Positions 11,412-21,799 of a stretch of DNA of 64,000 nt are shown piece after piece. Positions within the stretch are counted from its first letter, which is position 1, and every line of letters begins with the position of its first letter. The stretch spans positions 269,127,180 through 269,191,179 of the forward strand of contig OW240913.1 in NCBI GenBank assembly GCA_933207985.1, given 5' to 3'. The position numbers were made by a program, and so were the translations under genes. The DNA comes from Pelobates cultripes (lineage: Eukaryota > Chordata > Amphibia > Anura > Pelobatidae). Under the pieces are notes generated by a model that did not search any database, was not told the origin of the DNA, and saw only the letters and a program-made list of their open reading frames with translations.

Positions 11412-13385
11412 TCCTGTCTGGGGAATGACAGGAGTAACATCAATCTCCTGTTTGTCAGTAGTTTCGAACTGTCTGGACAGAGCGTCTGCTTTAGTGTTGC
11501 GATCACCTGGCCTATAGGTGATAATAAAATTGAAACGGGACAAAAATAGTGACCACCTAGCCTGCCTGGAAGACAATCTTTTGGCTTCGCTAAGGTAGGA
11601 TAGGTTCTTGTGATCCGTAAAAATGAGGATAGGATCCTTAGTTCCTTCTAACAAATGTCTCCACTCTTTAAGTGCTAAAATAATAGCAAGGAGTTCGCGA
11701 TTACCCACATCATAATTTTTCTCTGCTTTGGACATTTGTTTAGAAAAGAAGCCGCATGGATGCAATGGCTTTTCAGGCGACTCTCTTTGGGATAAGACAG
11801 CACCTACCCCAATATCCGAAGCATCAACTTCAAGAATATAGGGCAGTGAGGGGACAGGATGCTGTAAAATAGGTGCAGAGGCGAACGTAGTTTTAAGAAA
11901 TTCAAAAGCCTGAAGTGCCTCGGTAGACCAAACACGAGTATTGCCATCCTTTTTAGTCATACGGGTAATAGGTGCTACAATGGACGAGAAACCTTTGATA
12001 AAACGTCTATAATAATTGGAGAACCCAAGAAAACGCTGAATAGCTTTCAGACCTTGCGGTAGAGGCCATTCTATTACAGCAGCAAGCTTCTGGGGATCCA
12101 TACGAAAACCTTTAGCGGAAATCAAATACCCCAAGAACTGGACTTCGGTTTGGTCAAACAAACATTTTTCTAGCTTGCAATAAAGACCATTAGCAAGAAG
12201 GGTCTTCAAAACTGTCGTAACATGTCTGTGATGAGTGTGTATATCTGTAGAATATATTAAAATGTCGTCCAAGTATACGATAACAAATGTGTGAATAAAA
12301 TCTCTTAAGACATCATTAATAAATTCTTGGAATACTGCTGGGGCATTGCAAAGCCCAAATGGCATAACAGTATATTCGTAATGACCGGATCTAGTGTTGA
12401 ATGCAGTCTTCCATTCGTGATTTTCCTTTATACGTATCAAATTGTATGCACTCCTAAGGTCTAATTTAGTGAACACAGTGGCATGTTTCAGCCTGTCAAA
12501 TAATTCTGTAATTAAAGGTATAGGGTATGCATTTTTGATAGTGATTTTGTTTAGACCTCTATAATCTATACACGGTCTTAAATCACCTTCTTTCTTCGAT
12601 ACAAAGAAGAACCCTGCTCCAGCTGGAGAAGAGGATCTCCTAATAAACCCCTTTTCTAGTGATTCCTTAATATACTCCTCCATGACACGGTTTTCTTGAA
12701 CCGATAAGGGGTACACCCTGCCCTTTGGAGGTATAGTGCCAGGCAACAAGTCAATAGCGCAATCATAGGGTCTGTGAGGCGGTAATTTCTCAGCCTCCCT
12801 TTTATCGAAAACAGTCTTTAGAGATAAATACTGAGGGGGTATAACCGTAGACAAAGGAGGACTGGTAGGTACCTCAATAGAATTCAAAGGTGTGACTTCC
12901 AACGTACAAGACTCGTGGTAGGCCTCACTCCATGATTTTATTTGCCCTGTCTCCCAGTCAAAAATGGGATTGTGAGCACGTAACCATGGATACCCTAATA
13001 CTAACTGTGAAGAGGGAGAGGTGATGACCTGGAATCGAATGGTTTCATAGTGTAAAACCCCTGTGTACATGTGTAATGGTACAGTCTCATGAGTAACAAC
13101 TGGAGAACTTAATGGTCTACCATCTATGGCCTCAACGGCCAAGGGTATCTCCTTCTCTCTGATGGGAATGTTGTTTCTCTTTATAAAGCCAGAGTCTATA
13201 AAATTTTCAGCTGCCCCAGAGTCAACCAGAGCATATATGTTGTCAACTATACAAATCTCTCCCATATATAAAGAAACCGGGAGAAGCAAGCGGTTAGGAG
13301 GCAATTTAGGAGACTTAGATATCACACCCAAGGCCAGTCCCCTATAAGGTCTTAGGTGCGAGAGTTTTCCGGGAGTAAAGGACAT
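11409..13385 (-). CDS. Gypsy protease, reverse transcriptase and RNase H
   Basis: This 658-codon stretch shows, in order, an aspartic protease (ALVDSGAAENFID near residue 55), RT (palm motif around FTKLDLRSAYNLIRI, then the catalytic YLDD near residue 371, LGYLISAKGF) and RNase H (LEVDASDIGVGAVLSQ near residue 520, later FTDHKNLSYL and the terminal ADALSR). It overlaps the end of gag by 34 bp in the -1 frame, so a programmed -1 frameshift may link them, although I did not find a textbook slippery heptamer. The stop near 11409 comes just after RNase H and looks like damage, because integrase follows without a new start of its own. Confidence 0.93.
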   Translation of the reverse strand: MSFTPGKLSHLRPYRGLALGVISKSPKLPPNRLLLPVSLYMGEICIVDNIYALVDSGAAENFIDSGFIKRNNIPIREKEIPLAVEAIDGRPLSSPVVTHETVPLHMYTGVLHYETIRFQVITSPSSQLVLGYPWLRAHNPIFDWETGQIKSWSEAYHESCTLEVTPLNSIEVPTSPPLSTVIPPQYLSLKTVFDKREAEKLPPHRPYDCAIDLLPGTIPPKGRVYPLSVQENRVMEEYIKESLEKGFIRRSSSPAGAGFFFVSKKEGDLRPCIDYRGLNKITIKNAYPIPLITELFDRLKHATVFTKLDLRSAYNLIRIKENHEWKTAFNTRSGHYEYTVMPFGLCNAPAVFQEFINDVLRDFIHTFVIVYLDDILIYSTDIHTHHRHVTTVLKTLLANGLYCKLEKCLFDQTEVQFLGYLISAKGFRMDPQKLAAVIEWPLPQGLKAIQRFLGFSNYYRRFIKGFSSIVAPITRMTKKDGNTRVWSTEALQAFEFLKTTFASAPILQHPVPSLPYILEVDASDIGVGAVLSQRESPEKPLHPCGFFSKQMSKAEKNYDVGNRELLAIILALKEWRHLLEGTKDPILIFTDHKNLSYLSEAKRLSSRQARWSLFLSRFNFIITYRPGDRNTKADALSRQFETTDKQEIDVTPVIPQTG

Positions 13386-14263
13386 TCCTTTACCATATGG
13401 TCTCTCCTACCACAGTATAGGCAGAGTCCCTCCCTTCTCCTATGTAATTTCTCAGTATCAGAGAGTTTGGCAACCCCTAATTGCATAGGTTCCTCCTCAG
13501 ACACTTTAACACTCTCTGGTATATTAACTCTGGGGTTAATGGGTGTAACAAAACGTCTATTCCTGTTCTTGGTATAGAGCCTGTCACGAATTCTATTATC
13601 TATATCAATGAGGTAATCGATAAGGTCCTCTAAGGCAATAGGAAGCTCCTTAGCTGCTACCTCATCCAATATCGTATCTGACAAACCTTCCATAAAGGCA
13701 GTAGTTAACCCATTGTTGGTCCAATCTACCTGCGAAGCAAGAGTGCGAAACTGAATAGCATAATCAGCCACAGACCTAGAACCCTGTTTAATTCTCATTA
13801 ATGCTCTCGCGGCATTCTTTGACCTTTTCATTGTGTCAAAAGTTCTACGAAAAGCCGTAAGAAAACTGTTGAAATCATGCACCATAGGTCCATTAGCTTC
13901 CCAAATAGGATTTGCCCACTCAAGTGCCTTATCGGTGAGTTGGTGCATAAAGAACCCAACCTTAGACCTCTCTGTGGGAAATGAACGTGGATACATTTCG
14001 AAGTGGAATTCAATTTGATTAATAAACCCTCTGCAAGTCTTAGAGTCCCCTCCATACCTAGGAGGAGGTGTTAAATGGGCCGAAGTATTAGGCAAAGTAG
14101 ATACTTCAGGGAGAAGGGGCGTAGGAGGGTTAGGTGTGGTTGCTGGAACGGTTCTAGCTAGGAGCGTCTGGAGAGCCTGAGCTATCTGATCCATACGGTG
14201 ATCCTGCTCTACAAATCTTGCCTCATGGGACGCCATCTGTTGAGCTAAATCTGCGGGGTCCAT
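13352..14263 (-). CDS. Gypsy Gag (sushi-like capsid with CCHC knuckle)
   Basis: An intact 303-residue Gag. The N-terminus (MDPADLAQQMASHEARF) is followed by a proline-rich hinge (residues 38-65), a capsid-like region with the retrotransposon-gag pattern (FINQIEFHFEMYP ... ALEWANPIWE ... FRRTFD), and one zinc knuckle CLYCGRRDHMVKEC near the C-terminus. It packages element RNA into particles. The start codon is only 13 nt from the LTR edge and sits in a strong context (GCCATGG), so the leader is almost absent and the primer-binding region abuts the gag start. Confidence 0.93.
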   Translation of the reverse strand: MDPADLAQQMASHEARFVEQDHRMDQIAQALQTLLARTVPATTPNPPTPLLPEVSTLPNTSAHLTPPPRYGGDSKTCRGFINQIEFHFEMYPRSFPTERSKVGFFMHQLTDKALEWANPIWEANGPMVHDFNSFLTAFRRTFDTMKRSKNAARALMRIKQGSRSVADYAIQFRTLASQVDWTNNGLTTAFMEGLSDTILDEVAAKELPIALEDLIDYLIDIDNRIRDRLYTKNRNRRFVTPINPRVNIPESVKVSEEEPMQLGVAKLSDTEKLHRRREGLCLYCGRRDHMVKECPLLPENSRT

Positions 14264-14264
14264 G

Positions 14265-14276
14265 GCCCTATCGTAA
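14265..14276 (-). promoter_or_regulatory. Gypsy self-primer (primer-binding site)
   Basis: The transcript strand just after the 5' LTR reads TTACGATAGGGC. ACGATAGGGC (14274-14265) is an exact reverse complement of GCCCTATCGT at 14603-14594 inside the LTR, with two further G-U pairs possible. No TGG-type tRNA primer site is present. Tf1/sushi elements are known to prime with the folded 5' end of their own RNA, so this is the likely primer-binding site. Confidence 0.7.
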
Positions 14277-14947
14277 TGTAACGAGAATATACCCCTACAC
14301 GCAGGATCCAGCTAAACAGAGGCAAATACAGAGGAGAGATACGTCTACCGGACCTTAGAATGGCCGGACTCGACGTATATGAGAGGAGACAGAGCCAGGA
14401 ACAAACCGAGGTCAAGGGCACAGAGAGACAGCGTAAACTAGGACAAGCCGGGGTCTGGTACACGGAAAACAGCAAGCCGGCAAACAGTACAGATAAGGAT
14501 AAAGCGAAAACGAAGTCAGAATACGAAGCCAAAGTCAATACGAGAAAACACAACTGAACACCACAAGCGCTAAAGGGAACTGAAACAGAAACCACGATAG
14601 GGCAACGAGCTAAGGGAAAAAGGTAAGTTTAAATAGCTTTTAAACGAAAGTGATTGGCTCCTGTCACTTCCACACCCCCTATAGGTAATTGTATAGGGAG
14701 TGTGGTATGACAGGAGCCAATGGGAGCCTTTTGGCAATTAGGCTCCCACTGTCTCTTTAAGAGCGCGCCCGAGACTCGCGGCGCGCTCTTAGTTTCAGGC
14801 GGGACACGTGACCGCTTCACGCGGTCACTGCCCGCCTTCCATCTGAAGCAGTCGGATGAGCCGCGCGCGGCTCGTGCAGCCGCAGGACCGCGCGCGGCTT
14901 GAAGAGAGGACCGCGACCGGCCCCCGGTTAAGGTAAGTAACGCTACA
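14277..14947 (-). repeat. Gypsy 5' LTR
   Basis: A 671-bp LTR, TGTAACGAGAATATACC to AACGCTACA. If the self-primer marks the RNA start at about 14603, then U3 is 14947-14604 and R-U5 is 14603-14277. It is followed on the right by the duplicated target CTTTT (14948-14952). Confidence 0.95.
14594..14633 (-). promoter_or_regulatory. Predicted gypsy core promoter and RNA start
   Basis: A TATA-like TTTAAA at 14628-14633 lies 25-30 nt upstream of GCCCTATCGT (14603-14594), the segment complementary to the primer-binding site. That spacing is what a TATA-driven start at 14603 would give, and it independently supports the self-priming model. Confidence 0.55.
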
Positions 14948-15628
14948 CTTTTACCGCTGAGGCATCACTAGTATTTGCTGAGAGCTTAACAAAAGGTAGC
15001 TCCTCCCAGAAATACATCCTACTGCTGTGGAGTAAAGGGACTGTCCTCCCCTCTCTGGAACTCACTTGACCACTGAGGAGCGAGGGTACTGTCCTCCCCT
15101 CCCCTCCCGTAAACACTTACTGCCGCTGGAGAGTAATAATACATTCCACCCTTCTCTGGACCTTACTCTGCCGCTGTGGTGTGCTGGTACTGTCCTCCCC
15201 TCTCAGTAACACATTCTGCCGCTGGCGAATGAGGAGACTGTCCTCTCCTCCCGTAAACAAATATTGCCGCTATGGAGCACGGCTACTGTCCTGCCCTCCT
15301 ATAAACACATTAGGCCGCTGGGGAGTGAGGAGACTGTACTCCCTTTCCCTCCTGCAAACATATTTGGCCACTGGGGAGTGAGGAGACTGACTTCCCTTTT
15401 CCTCTCTAGGAACACACTTTTCTGCTGCTGTATAGAGTTAATCAGTCGTCTGTAGTCTTGCTCGAGCTCCCACTCCTGGTTGGCTAAATAGGTCAGATCA
15501 GGTTCCAGGTTTGTTGTTGCCGCGAGATCTAGTAGGTCTCCCTTAAGTTCCCAGATGTCCCAGAATTGGAACACTACTGAACTCCTGAAATCATTCCACT
15601 CCTCAAAAGGCATTTCACAATAGTCCTT
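14948..15628 (-). repeat. Tandem coding-like repeats of an older LTR element
   Basis: About ten diverged units of roughly 55-65 bp repeat the pattern CACTT(N)TGCCGCTG(N)GGAGT(N)GAGGAGACTGTCCTCCC. On the minus strand they read as a repeated peptide such as EGRTVSSLPSG. The non-repeated end (15652-15440) encodes a short acidic segment. The arrangement resembles the repeat-bearing gag-like region at 27.2-28.7 kb, and an LTR-like sequence follows at 15629, so this is probably the interior of a related non-autonomous LTR element split by the gypsy insertion. Confidence 0.55.
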
Positions 15629-16170
15629 GTGGCGGACCGCCTCGCACCCCAACTGGGTACCTTCGCCAATCGTGCTTTCTGTTTTTTTCTGAGTACCATA
15701 AGCACTGCACCAGACACCATAAGCACCGTAGTCCCCTTAGCCGCCACAGCTTGGCTAGGGTCTCGCCGTCCCTTCCCACCCTGGATCCAGCTCCCAGTGA
15801 GAAGACATCTCCTCCAAGAGAGTATCGCAGTATAGCCAGTAAAAAAAACAAGTGATTATAGCAGTATAGCTGTTCCACCTACACACGAGCCAAGGCTTAA
15901 TGCTGGGAGTAGTCTGTCTATTTCCAGCCAAATGGCTCACTTATATACAAAACCCTGAGCACAGTGACATGCCCAAAACACACCCATAAACACACCCACA
16001 ACATGTCCAAGAAATACAGTGTCATTGTGACTCAGCATAAAACCAAAATATGAAAAACACATAAAAATGCAAATAATACAGATAGGGATCCCCTCAAGTT
16101 TAATATCGCCAAATAGCCCTGATCTGAGCACCTAAATTCTCCAAATAGTGCTCAGATCTGGGCAGTGTAG
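15629..16170 (-). repeat. LTR-like sequence related to the LTRs at 26769 and 28826
   Basis: The edge reads TGTGGCGGACCGCCTCGCAC, close to TGTGACGGACCCGTTGGCAC at 26769. Further shared blocks in the same order are GGGTACCTTCGCCAATCG against GAGTACCTCTGCCAATCG, then GAGCCAAGGCTT. The right edge could not be fixed. It is probably the 5' LTR (minus strand) of the element described at 14948. Confidence 0.6.
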
Positions 16171-18503
16171 GGGAAATGCCACCGTGTGAAAGTTCTAACC
16201 GGCCACACACATGGTCCTATGCCCAAAACAGTTCCAGGGCGTTTTGTGCTTTTGCAGGTCAACTTCGGGAGTTCCATGCAACCAAAATACCGAACATAAT
16301 CCATATGTTCGGTATTTTACCTCATTCATACGAACGATTCCACCAAACAATGCTCTTCCAGGATGTAAAGTACCGAACGCAGGTGGGATGGAAGTTCAGC
16401 GGTGTTCGCGAGGTTGAGTGTCGGATTTTAGTTCCATGCACTCAATGACCAAACACCACTGCCTGCGTTCGTGGGAAAAAGATAGCATACAAACAGCGGC
16501 CACCCAGATGAACACTTAGAACACTGCGGGAATCGTTACTAGGTGTCAATAATGTTTAACAAGCTCCCGGGTGTTCTTTAGTTCGTGGATCTGTTCGGTT
16601 CCTGAACAATACAGGGAACCCAACAGAACGGAGTCTTTTAAAATGTATTTTGCAGTTCTTTTTAGTCCTGGGGCAAGAGGCCGGCAAGCAGGCTCCTCCA
16701 GAAGCCCATGGCACAGTTACATTCGCCACAGTCATCACCCTCCAAAGGCTCGTCATCTGTGAACCATGGGTACTGCTAGACTGCATACCATCTTAAGGCC
16801 CAGTAACCGTTGTCTAGTCACAGTTCTCTCCAGACTAGTCTCTCCAGTTCAGTCAACCATTCTCTCAGGGGTTGGTCTGTCAGAAAAGACATCTGTATAT
16901 CTAGTTGACCTTGATATTGCTGTTCTGGGGTTGGGAGGGATTTTGTTTCCAGAGAACCTGTACCTCCTTGAGGAACACACTCCAATGTTGCTTTTGGATC
17001 TGGTCCCTAAGATTGCTCAAACTCTCCCAGTATTGTGCAATCATACTCGAACACAGCTTACTGTAGTCACTGCTGAAACTATGAGGTCAGACACCCAGGT
17101 TTCTGTACTCCTCCATCTGTTGAGTGATTGGATGCGGAGCATGGCCATCTCTCTGATCCTCTGTATGGAAACTCTTCCTCGGCCAAGGATGCTGCACAGC
17201 CACTAGCTTGATCCATATCTTCAGGAATACTGCCAGTGGCTTCAGTAAGGCTTATGGCAAGTTCTTCAGCTTACTCTTTCTCCGCCACTACCATAATCTG
17301 ATCAACCACCTCAGGTGATGGGTTTGAGCCATAGAAAGCCAGGTGTTCTCTTACCCTTCGTGAGGGCACATACTACCTAGTCTGTGCTGCGGGTGAGAAC
17401 AATGATTTGCTTGGAGGGCTGGCCTTTCCTGGTCAAGGTCTACCAGGGCTGTGATCATCTCAGGTTTCTTTAGCGCTGCTGGATCCTAACCTCTGTGATC
17501 GAATAGCTGCCATAGGGCTAGGATGGTCAGGCACCTATAGTTGTTTGCCATCTTGGTTGCTTTACTTTCTGCTGAACATCCATCTGGATTGCTTTGCACA
17601 GAGGATCCCACTTCTTAATACCAATGTCACAGGTTGGCACAGTCACTTAATGTCCCTTCTAGTAATCCGCCGTTAGTCCTGGATGTAGTTGCGGTATACA
17701 GTGATTATAGTTGCAGGAGACAGTGATTTTAGCCCTTTTGTAACTTGCATCATTCCCTTAGCATAGTGGACGAGACCAGTCATGTTAGGTAAAACACACA
17801 ATAGGGGGTCTTCAGCCAAATTACCTAAATGAAATAGTTCAACAAAATAAGTAGCTGTCTCTTTAAGCTCTCTTCGTAAAATAAACTGCCACTTTAAGAA
17901 TTTTAGAGAGGTTCAATGTCACTTTAAATATTTTCTGAGGTAGTGCAGAATAACGTTATTACTTTGATCAGGTGGAACAGCATGTGTTGATATGCAGAAC
18001 GATTCAACAATTTAATTAGATGAAATGCCACCTTAAATTCTTCATAACATTGAAATTTGATTGGAAAGTATTCATAATATAAACAGTCTCTTTAGTAAAT
18101 TTGAAGTAGATAACATTAGAGTCTGTACAGATGAGATGAATTACCTTAATCAATCTGTAGTAGGTCCACTTCTAATGAATTAAAAGTAGTCCTTCGTTTC
18201 AGGAGAAAAGGATATCCACCGTTGCTTAAGAATATTGTCAAATAGCATTTAGAGAAAATATCAAATGAATGTCAGTGAATTCTAGAGGAATATTTACTAA
18301 AGTCCACTTTTAGAGGAGAATGGCTTTTTGAATAATTTATTTCAAGCAAAAGTAATTTTTTTAACAGTAGAATAGACTTGAGGTTGAAGGTCAGGAGTGG
18401 AGAGGATCGGCAGAAACAAATTCAGATAAGTGGGAGCTCAAATGGCAGTATTGAATCAACAACAAAAAATTGAGTGAGCAATTCAACTCTGCTTTGAGTC
18501 TGA
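16171..18503. other. Non-coding stretch, probably old retroelement remains
   Basis: No gene recognised. A palindrome CCGAACATA/TATGTTCGG lies near 16291-16313. At 17600-17640 the minus strand reads like a junction of an LTR end (...CTGTGACA) and a leader (TTGGTATTAAGAAGTGGGAT), so decayed LTR-element sequence is likely, but I cannot delimit it. Confidence 0.4.
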
Positions 18504-18583
18504 TTAACCCCTTAAGGACACATGACATGTGTGACATGTCATGATTCCCTTTTATTCCAGAAGTTTGGTCCTTGAGGGGTTAA
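18504..18583. mobile_element. 80-bp TTAA MITE
   Basis: A very short element with ends TTAACCCCTTAAGGAC and, inward from the right, TTAACCCCTCAAGGAC. TTAA is at both edges. The interior is almost entirely the palindrome ACATGACATGTGTGACATGT. The termini match the 4.1-kb element at 45533-49657, so the same transposase probably moved both. Confidence 0.8.
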
Positions 18584-18738
18584 AGAGGCTGGTGTATAAA
18601 TTTCAGATGCAGATGCAGGGCGATCTGTGAAACCTGGAAATGGAGTAAGGGGATCGCAGATCATGGTATGACATACAGCAATTTTAAATAAATGAGTCAA
18701 TGTGACAATGAGTCAATCAATCCCAAATCACATCCAAC

Positions 18739-20673
18739 CAGGGCCGGCGCGTCCATAAGGCGGCACAGGCGGCCATCCTGCCAGGCCACCATCTCGCCCC
18801 CGGCGCGGCGTGCGGCAGTGCAGTGATCAGGCGCGGCGAGGGAGCTCTAACCTCTCTGCTCCCTCGCGCGCTGTCTGCTGATGCCGCGGGAGCCGGAATA
18901 TGACGTCATCCCGCAGCATCAGTAGGCAGCCCGTGAGGGAGCAGAGGGTGGAGATTAGAGCTCCCTCGCCGCGCCTGATCACAGCACTGCCGCACGCCTC
19001 CCAGCAGCCCCAGGGACAGATACATCATCCACACCAGCTCTCCAGGTAGAGAGGCTGGGTGGAAAATGTCTATTTATAAAATAATTAGTGAATGTATGTG
19101 ATGTGTGTCTGTGAGTGACAGAGTGTGTGTGTGTGTGACTGTGTGTGTGTGTGTGACTGTGTGTGTGAGTGACTGTGTGTGTGTGTGTGTGTGACTGTGT
19201 GTGTGAGTGACAGAGTGTGTGTGTGTGTCTGTGAGTGACTGTCTGTGAGTGACAGAGTGTGTGTGTCTGTGAGTGACTGAGCGTGTGTCTGTGAGTGACT
19301 GAGCGTGTGTGTCTGTGAGTGAGTGTGTGTGTCTGAGTGACTGAGTGTGTGTCTGTGAGTGACAGTGTGTGTGTCTGTGAGTGACAGTGTTTGTCTGTGA
19401 GTGACTGAGCGTGTGAGTCTGTGAGTGACTGTGTGTGTGAGTGACAGAGTGTGTGTGTCTGTGAGTGACAGAGCGTCTGTGTGTGTGTCTGTGAGTGACA
19501 GTGTGTGTCTGTGAGTGACTGTGCGTCTGTGTGTGTCTGTGAGTGACAGCGTGTGTGTGTCTGTGAGTGACTGTGTGTGTGAGTGACAGTGTGTGTGTGT
19601 GTGTCTGTAAGTGACTGTCTGTGAGTGACAGAGTGTGGGTGTCTGTGAGTGACTGAGCGTGTGTGTCTGTGAGTGAGTGTGTGTCTGAGTGACTGAGCGT
19701 GTGTCTGCGAGTGACAGTGTGTGTGAGTGACAAAGTGTGTGTGTCTGTGAGTGACTGTGTGTTTGAGTGACAGTGTGTGTGTCTGTGAGTGACTGTGTGT
19801 GTGAGTGACAGTGTGTGTGTCTGTGAGTGACAGAGCGTCTGTGTGTGTGTCTGTGAGTGACAGTGTATGTCTGTGAGTGACTGTGCGTCTGTGTGTGTCT
19901 GTGAGTGACAGCGTGTGTGTGTGAGTGACTGAGTGTGTGTGTGAGTGCGTCTGTGTGTGTGTGTCTGTGAGTGATTGTATGAGTGTGTCTGCATGTGAGT
20001 GTATAAGTGTGTCTGTCAGTGTATGATGAGTGTGTTTGTCAGTGTATGAGTGTGTGTCTGTCAAATCAGTGAGAGTATGTTTGTCATTGAGTCTGTGTGT
20101 GACTATCAGTGTGTCTGTCAATGAGTGTCAATCAGTGTGGGTCTGTCAGTGTCAATGAATGAGTGTGTGACAAATCAATGAGTCTGTGTCTGTCAGTGAC
20201 GTCTGTGTGTTTGTCATTGAGTGTGTGACTGTCAGTGTGTACAGAGTGTAGCGGAGCAGAGCACGGTACAGGAGCTTCTGTTTCCTGTACCTGGCCAGAC
20301 TGACAGGAGGTGCTCAAAGAGAGAGTACTCCCTGTCAGTCCGGCCGGGTACAGAAAACTGAAGCTCCTTTAGGGGATCTGCTCCGCTCGGCAATGCAACA
20401 ATAGAGGTAGTAGGCACACAAGGAGGTGGAGTGTCACCACTAAAGGGGTGTGGGGTGCACCAAGGGACAGGGAGGGAATGGGAGAGAAATACCAAGAGAC
20501 AGGGAAAAGAGGGGGGAGAAGAACACTGAGGGACAGGGAAGGGACCACTAATGGTCGGGGAGGGGAGAGGGGCTGGTTAAGAGGCACATAGGTGAAGATG
20601 GTTTTTTTTGGGGGGGGGTGGGTGGAAAAATGCATCTTCGCCTATGTACCTAAAAATCCAAGCACCGGCCCTG
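18739..20673. mobile_element. Non-autonomous hAT element with GT-rich minisatellite
   Basis: Ends are CAGGGCCGGCGCGTCC and, inward from the right, CAGGGCCGGTGCTTGG. A perfect 8-bp target duplication CATCCAAC lies at 18731-18738 and 20674-20681, as hAT transposases make. A long hairpin (about 18812-18994) follows the left end: GTGATCAGGCGCGGCGAGGG pairs with its complement near 18960-18981. Another lies at 20271-20367. Between them is a 1.1-kb minisatellite. No transposase is encoded. Confidence 0.9.
19090..20235. repeat. GTGTGAGTGACTGTG minisatellite
   Basis: A compound tandem array made of GTGTGTGTCTGTGAGTGACA-type units and shorter GTGTGAGTGACTG units. Higher-order blocks of about 400 bp are visible: the order of variants at 19245-19560 recurs at 19615-19910. 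Long THTHSHSLTDT open frames on the minus strand are by-products of the repeat. Confidence 0.9.
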
Positions 20674-21653
20674 CATCCAACCATAATGTGGAGGCCTCCT
20701 TGCCTCCCTGCCTCCCTCCTGCTTTCATGGAGAGACCAGGTACAACCATAATTATTTGTTTTCTACACACTATTTCATTGGCAGAGGTTGGAGTAGTGAT
20801 TTGCTGTTTTAACCTGTTGGATGTTTTATAGATTTTTTTTCTATAAACAACATTGCTTTTCTTATATAAAGTTACAACATGATGGGCGATAGCTAATAGC
20901 TTACTTGCTAGGCAGCCAATAATTAATCATATAAACTATTTTGTCACTTAACCTTGTGAAGAACCCTGAATGACCAAATAATTAATATTGCATGCCAAAC
21001 GTTCTGGTGATTCATTTGATTATACATTGTCTAGTACAATGACACTGTGAAAGAAGACCTTTCAGGTTACAGTGACAAGTGAGCGCCCATTTATCTAATC
21101 ACAGTCAGAGAGCTAGTGACAGATGTGAAAGCATGATATTTTGTCATATTTATTTGTTCAAACAAAACTATCAGTGCAATCTGCAAGATATTATTTCACT
21201 GTAGGGAAACTCAGGTTGTGCCGCATGTGTGGGAGGTGTGAATGAAGGGGGAAACACACCGCTAGGATTTAGTAGATAAATTAATATGCTCAGTCTCTCT
21301 TATCAGTGTTTGGCTCAGAGCTGCAGTATGCAGCAGCCATAAGTGTAAGAATAAGACAAATGCCCCCTCCTCACACACACACTACCCCCAGATGAGAAAA
21401 TAAAGCAAATTTTAAAGGAGTTTAAGTTAGCTTTTAAAATAATTACATTTCATCAAGAAGATGCCAAAATGTGGCATTCGGTAGCAGTACTGGTTGCCTT
21501 TTTCCATCAGTCAGTAAATGCTTATTAATTACACAAATACCCTTATAGTTCATTTAGGAATTTAAGAACACTCAAAATGTAAACATAACAATAACAGTTT
21601 ATCATCTACTTTATATCATTGTAAATGAAGATTCCTACATATTGTGTCTAATC
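20674..21653. other. Non-coding stretch without recognisable feature
   Basis: AT-rich single-copy-looking sequence. I see no motif-bearing open frame, repeat or element ends here. Confidence 0.5.
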
Positions 21654-21791
21654 CACAGGTGCCAAAAAGGTAGATCCCCAGATGTTGTAGAACTATAACT
21701 ACTATGATGCTTTGCATGAATTTAGAAGCACAAAGCATCATGGAAGCTGTAGGTTTAAAACACATGGGGATCTACCTTTTGGGCACCCCTG
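21654..21791. mobile_element. 138-bp hAT-type foldback MITE
   Basis: An 8-bp duplication GTCTAATC lies at 21646-21653 and 21792-21799. The ends pair: CACAGGTGCC(A)AAAAGGTAG on the left with CAGGGGTGCCCAAAAGGTAG inward from the right, and the whole unit can fold (ATGATGCTTTG with CAAAGCATCAT). Confidence 0.88.
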
Positions 21792-21799
21792 GTCTAATC

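Larger units (their letters stand above)
9321..14947 (-). mobile_element. Complete Ty3/gypsy chromovirus (Tf1/sushi-like), minus strand
   Basis: This is a 5.6-kb LTR retrotransposon with two near-identical LTRs (9321-9990 and 14277-14947), each TGTA...TACA, and a 5-bp target duplication CTTTT at 9316-9320 and 14948-14952. In transcript sense the order is 5' LTR, a 12-nt primer region, gag, protease, RT, RNase H, integrase, chromodomain, polypurine tract and 3' LTR. Gag to pol is a -1 frame change. Pol is interrupted between RNase H and integrase near 11325-11411. The chromodomain and the apparent self-primer place it with sushi-like chromoviruses, the group that gave rise to the mammalian PEG10 and RTL genes. 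Confidence 0.95.

Noticed and set aside
16766..17206. A 146-codon plus-strand frame with hydrophobic stretches
   Set aside because: No motif, and it lies in probable decayed LTR-element sequence. Most likely chance or antisense.
18979..20121. A 380-codon minus-strand frame rich in THTHSHSLTDT
   Set aside because: It is a by-product of the GT-rich minisatellite in the hAT element; overlapping frames are equally open.
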